A DNA stretch of 64,000 nt from Mycolicibacterium peregrinum (GTDB taxonomy: Bacteria; Actinomycetota; Actinomycetes; Mycobacteriales; Mycobacteriaceae). Of the stretch, positions 63,249-64,000 are shown piece after piece. The notes below the pieces were generated by a model. The model searched no databases. It was given only the letters and a program-made list of their open reading frames with translations, and was not told where the DNA came from. Positions within the stretch are counted from its first letter, which is position 1. Each line of letters begins with the position of its first letter. Location of the stretch: the NCBI RefSeq assembly GCF_001665785.1, contig NZ_LZSO01000012.1, positions 124,001-188,000 on the forward strand. Direction: 5' to 3'. A program made the translations under genes and the position numbers.

Positions 63249-64000
63249 TGGTGCCCCGCCGGGTTCGACCGCCACAGCCGCTGGCCCCGCACGGCCTGCC
63301 TGGCCACCTTGTCGAGTTCGTCGAAGCGCTTCGCGGGCAAGGCATCTCGGTCGGACCGTCGGAGACGGTGGATGCCGGCCGGGTGATCACCGTGCTGGGG
63401 TTGGGTGATCGTGACGCGCTGCGTGAGGGCATCGCCTGCGCGGTGCTGCGCCGCCCCGATCACCGCGACACCTATGACGCGATGTTCGACCTGTTCTTCC
63501 CGGCTGCCCTGGGCGACCGCACCGTCCTCTCGGATGACGACGAGGGTGACGCCGGTGGCGAGCACCGGCCCGAGCTGCCGCCCGAGGACATCGAGGCGAT
63601 GCGCGAGGCGTTGGTGCAGATGCTGGCCGACAACGAGGAGCTGGCCAACCTCGACGACCGGATGGCGGCGATGATCGCGCGGATCGTCGAGGCCTACGGC
63701 CGGTACAACTCCAGCCGCGGCCCGTCCTACTCGTCGTATCAGGCGCTCAAGGCCATGAGCCTGGACGATCTGGAGGGCCGGCTCCTGGCCGGGCTGCTGG
63801 CCCCGTACGGCGACGAACCCACTCCGACCCAGGAGGAGATCGCGAAGGCCCTGGCCGCACAGCGCATCGCCCAGCTCCGCAAGATGGTCGAGTCCGAGAC
63901 GAAGCGGCGCACGGCCGAGCAACTGGGCCGTGACCACGTGCAGATGTACGGGGTGCCGCAGCTGGCCGAGAACGTCGAGTTCCTGCGCGCCTCCGGTGAG
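63248..64000 (+). CDS. VWA domain-containing CoxE-like protein, C-terminus beyond window
   Basis: The first 251 codons of the MoxR partner; the 3' part runs past base 64000. The N-terminus LVEFVEALRGQGISVGPSET and the segment RPDHRDTYDAMFDLFF are typical of CoxE/YeiN-like VWA proteins, in which the metal-binding VWA domain itself lies at the C-terminus, not visible here. Residues about 100-240 are acidic and helical. The ATG shares one base with the moxR stop, so translation is coupled. Together they form a MoxR-VWA chaperone pair. Confidence 0.85.
   Translation, partial: MVPRRVRPPQPLAPHGLPGHLVEFVEALRGQGISVGPSETVDAGRVITVLGLGDRDALREGIACAVLRRPDHRDTYDAMFDLFFPAALGDRTVLSDDDEGDAGGEHRPELPPEDIEAMREALVQMLADNEELANLDDRMAAMIARIVEAYGRYNSSRGPSYSSYQALKAMSLDDLEGRLLAGLLAPYGDEPTPTQEEIAKALAAQRIAQLRKMVESETKRRTAEQLGRDHVQMYGVPQLAENVEFLRASGE

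Overview
The window is chromosomal DNA from a high-GC actinobacterium, most likely a fast-growing mycobacterium (Mycolicibacterium, M. smegmatis-like). The right half keeps the gene order known from the M. tuberculosis Rv2455c-Rv2425c block: korA-korB-mobA-rpf-(enoyl reductase-like)-valS-folC-DUF4233-ndk-rne-rplU-rpmA-obgE-proB-nadE-rbsK-proA-moxR-VWA. The M. tuberculosis gene usually found between rne and rplU (dctA) is absent here. No rRNA, tRNA, CRISPR array, IS element or prophage was seen.

Bases 1-26,090 are an accessory carbohydrate region dominated by inositol (cyclitol) catabolism. A partial molybdopterin oxidoreductase and a divergent LysR regulator come first. Module A (2262-7602) is a sugar-porter MFS transporter, an IolG myo-inositol dehydrogenase with all four catalytic residues, an IolH-like protein and another TIM-barrel isomerase, divergent from a LacI regulator with a tandem palindromic operator. 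Module B (7626-18264) is iolC-aldolase-iolB-iolD-iolE-like-TIM barrel on the minus strand, a divergent GntR regulator (IolR-like) and a CUT2-type sugar ABC transporter. The same 22-bp element lies before iolC and before the transporter, in opposite orientations. Module C (18911-24819) is a phytanoyl-CoA dioxygenase-like enzyme, two further Gfo/Idh/MocA dehydrogenases, an IolE-like dehydratase and a hydroxypyruvate-isomerase-like enzyme, divergent from a second LacI-type regulator. A PfkB kinase follows. No iolA (methylmalonate-semialdehyde dehydrogenase) is present.

Bases 26,400-38,070 hold the 2-oxoglutarate:ferredoxin oxidoreductase KorAB, MobA, a roughly 1-kb gene-free stretch, two small secreted Rpf proteins in tandem (each with a CRP-like site upstream), a FAD monooxygenase, a lipoprotein, an S9 peptidase, a saccharopine-dehydrogenase-like enoyl reductase and a DUF937 protein.

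Bases 38,168-49,934 are a housekeeping block for translation, folate, nucleotides, RNA decay, ribosome assembly and proline synthesis. From 49,983 to 64,000 the genes are a TetR/P450 pair with an operator inside the P450 promoter, a DUF5994 protein, a sirtuin, a cysteine hydrolase, glutamine-dependent NAD synthetase, a large exported alpha/beta hydrolase, a crotonase, ribokinase, proA, and a MoxR ATPase with its VWA partner cut by the window edge.

Eleven genes have a TANNNT -10 box only 6-8 nt before the start codon, which points to leaderless mRNAs, a common mycobacterial arrangement.
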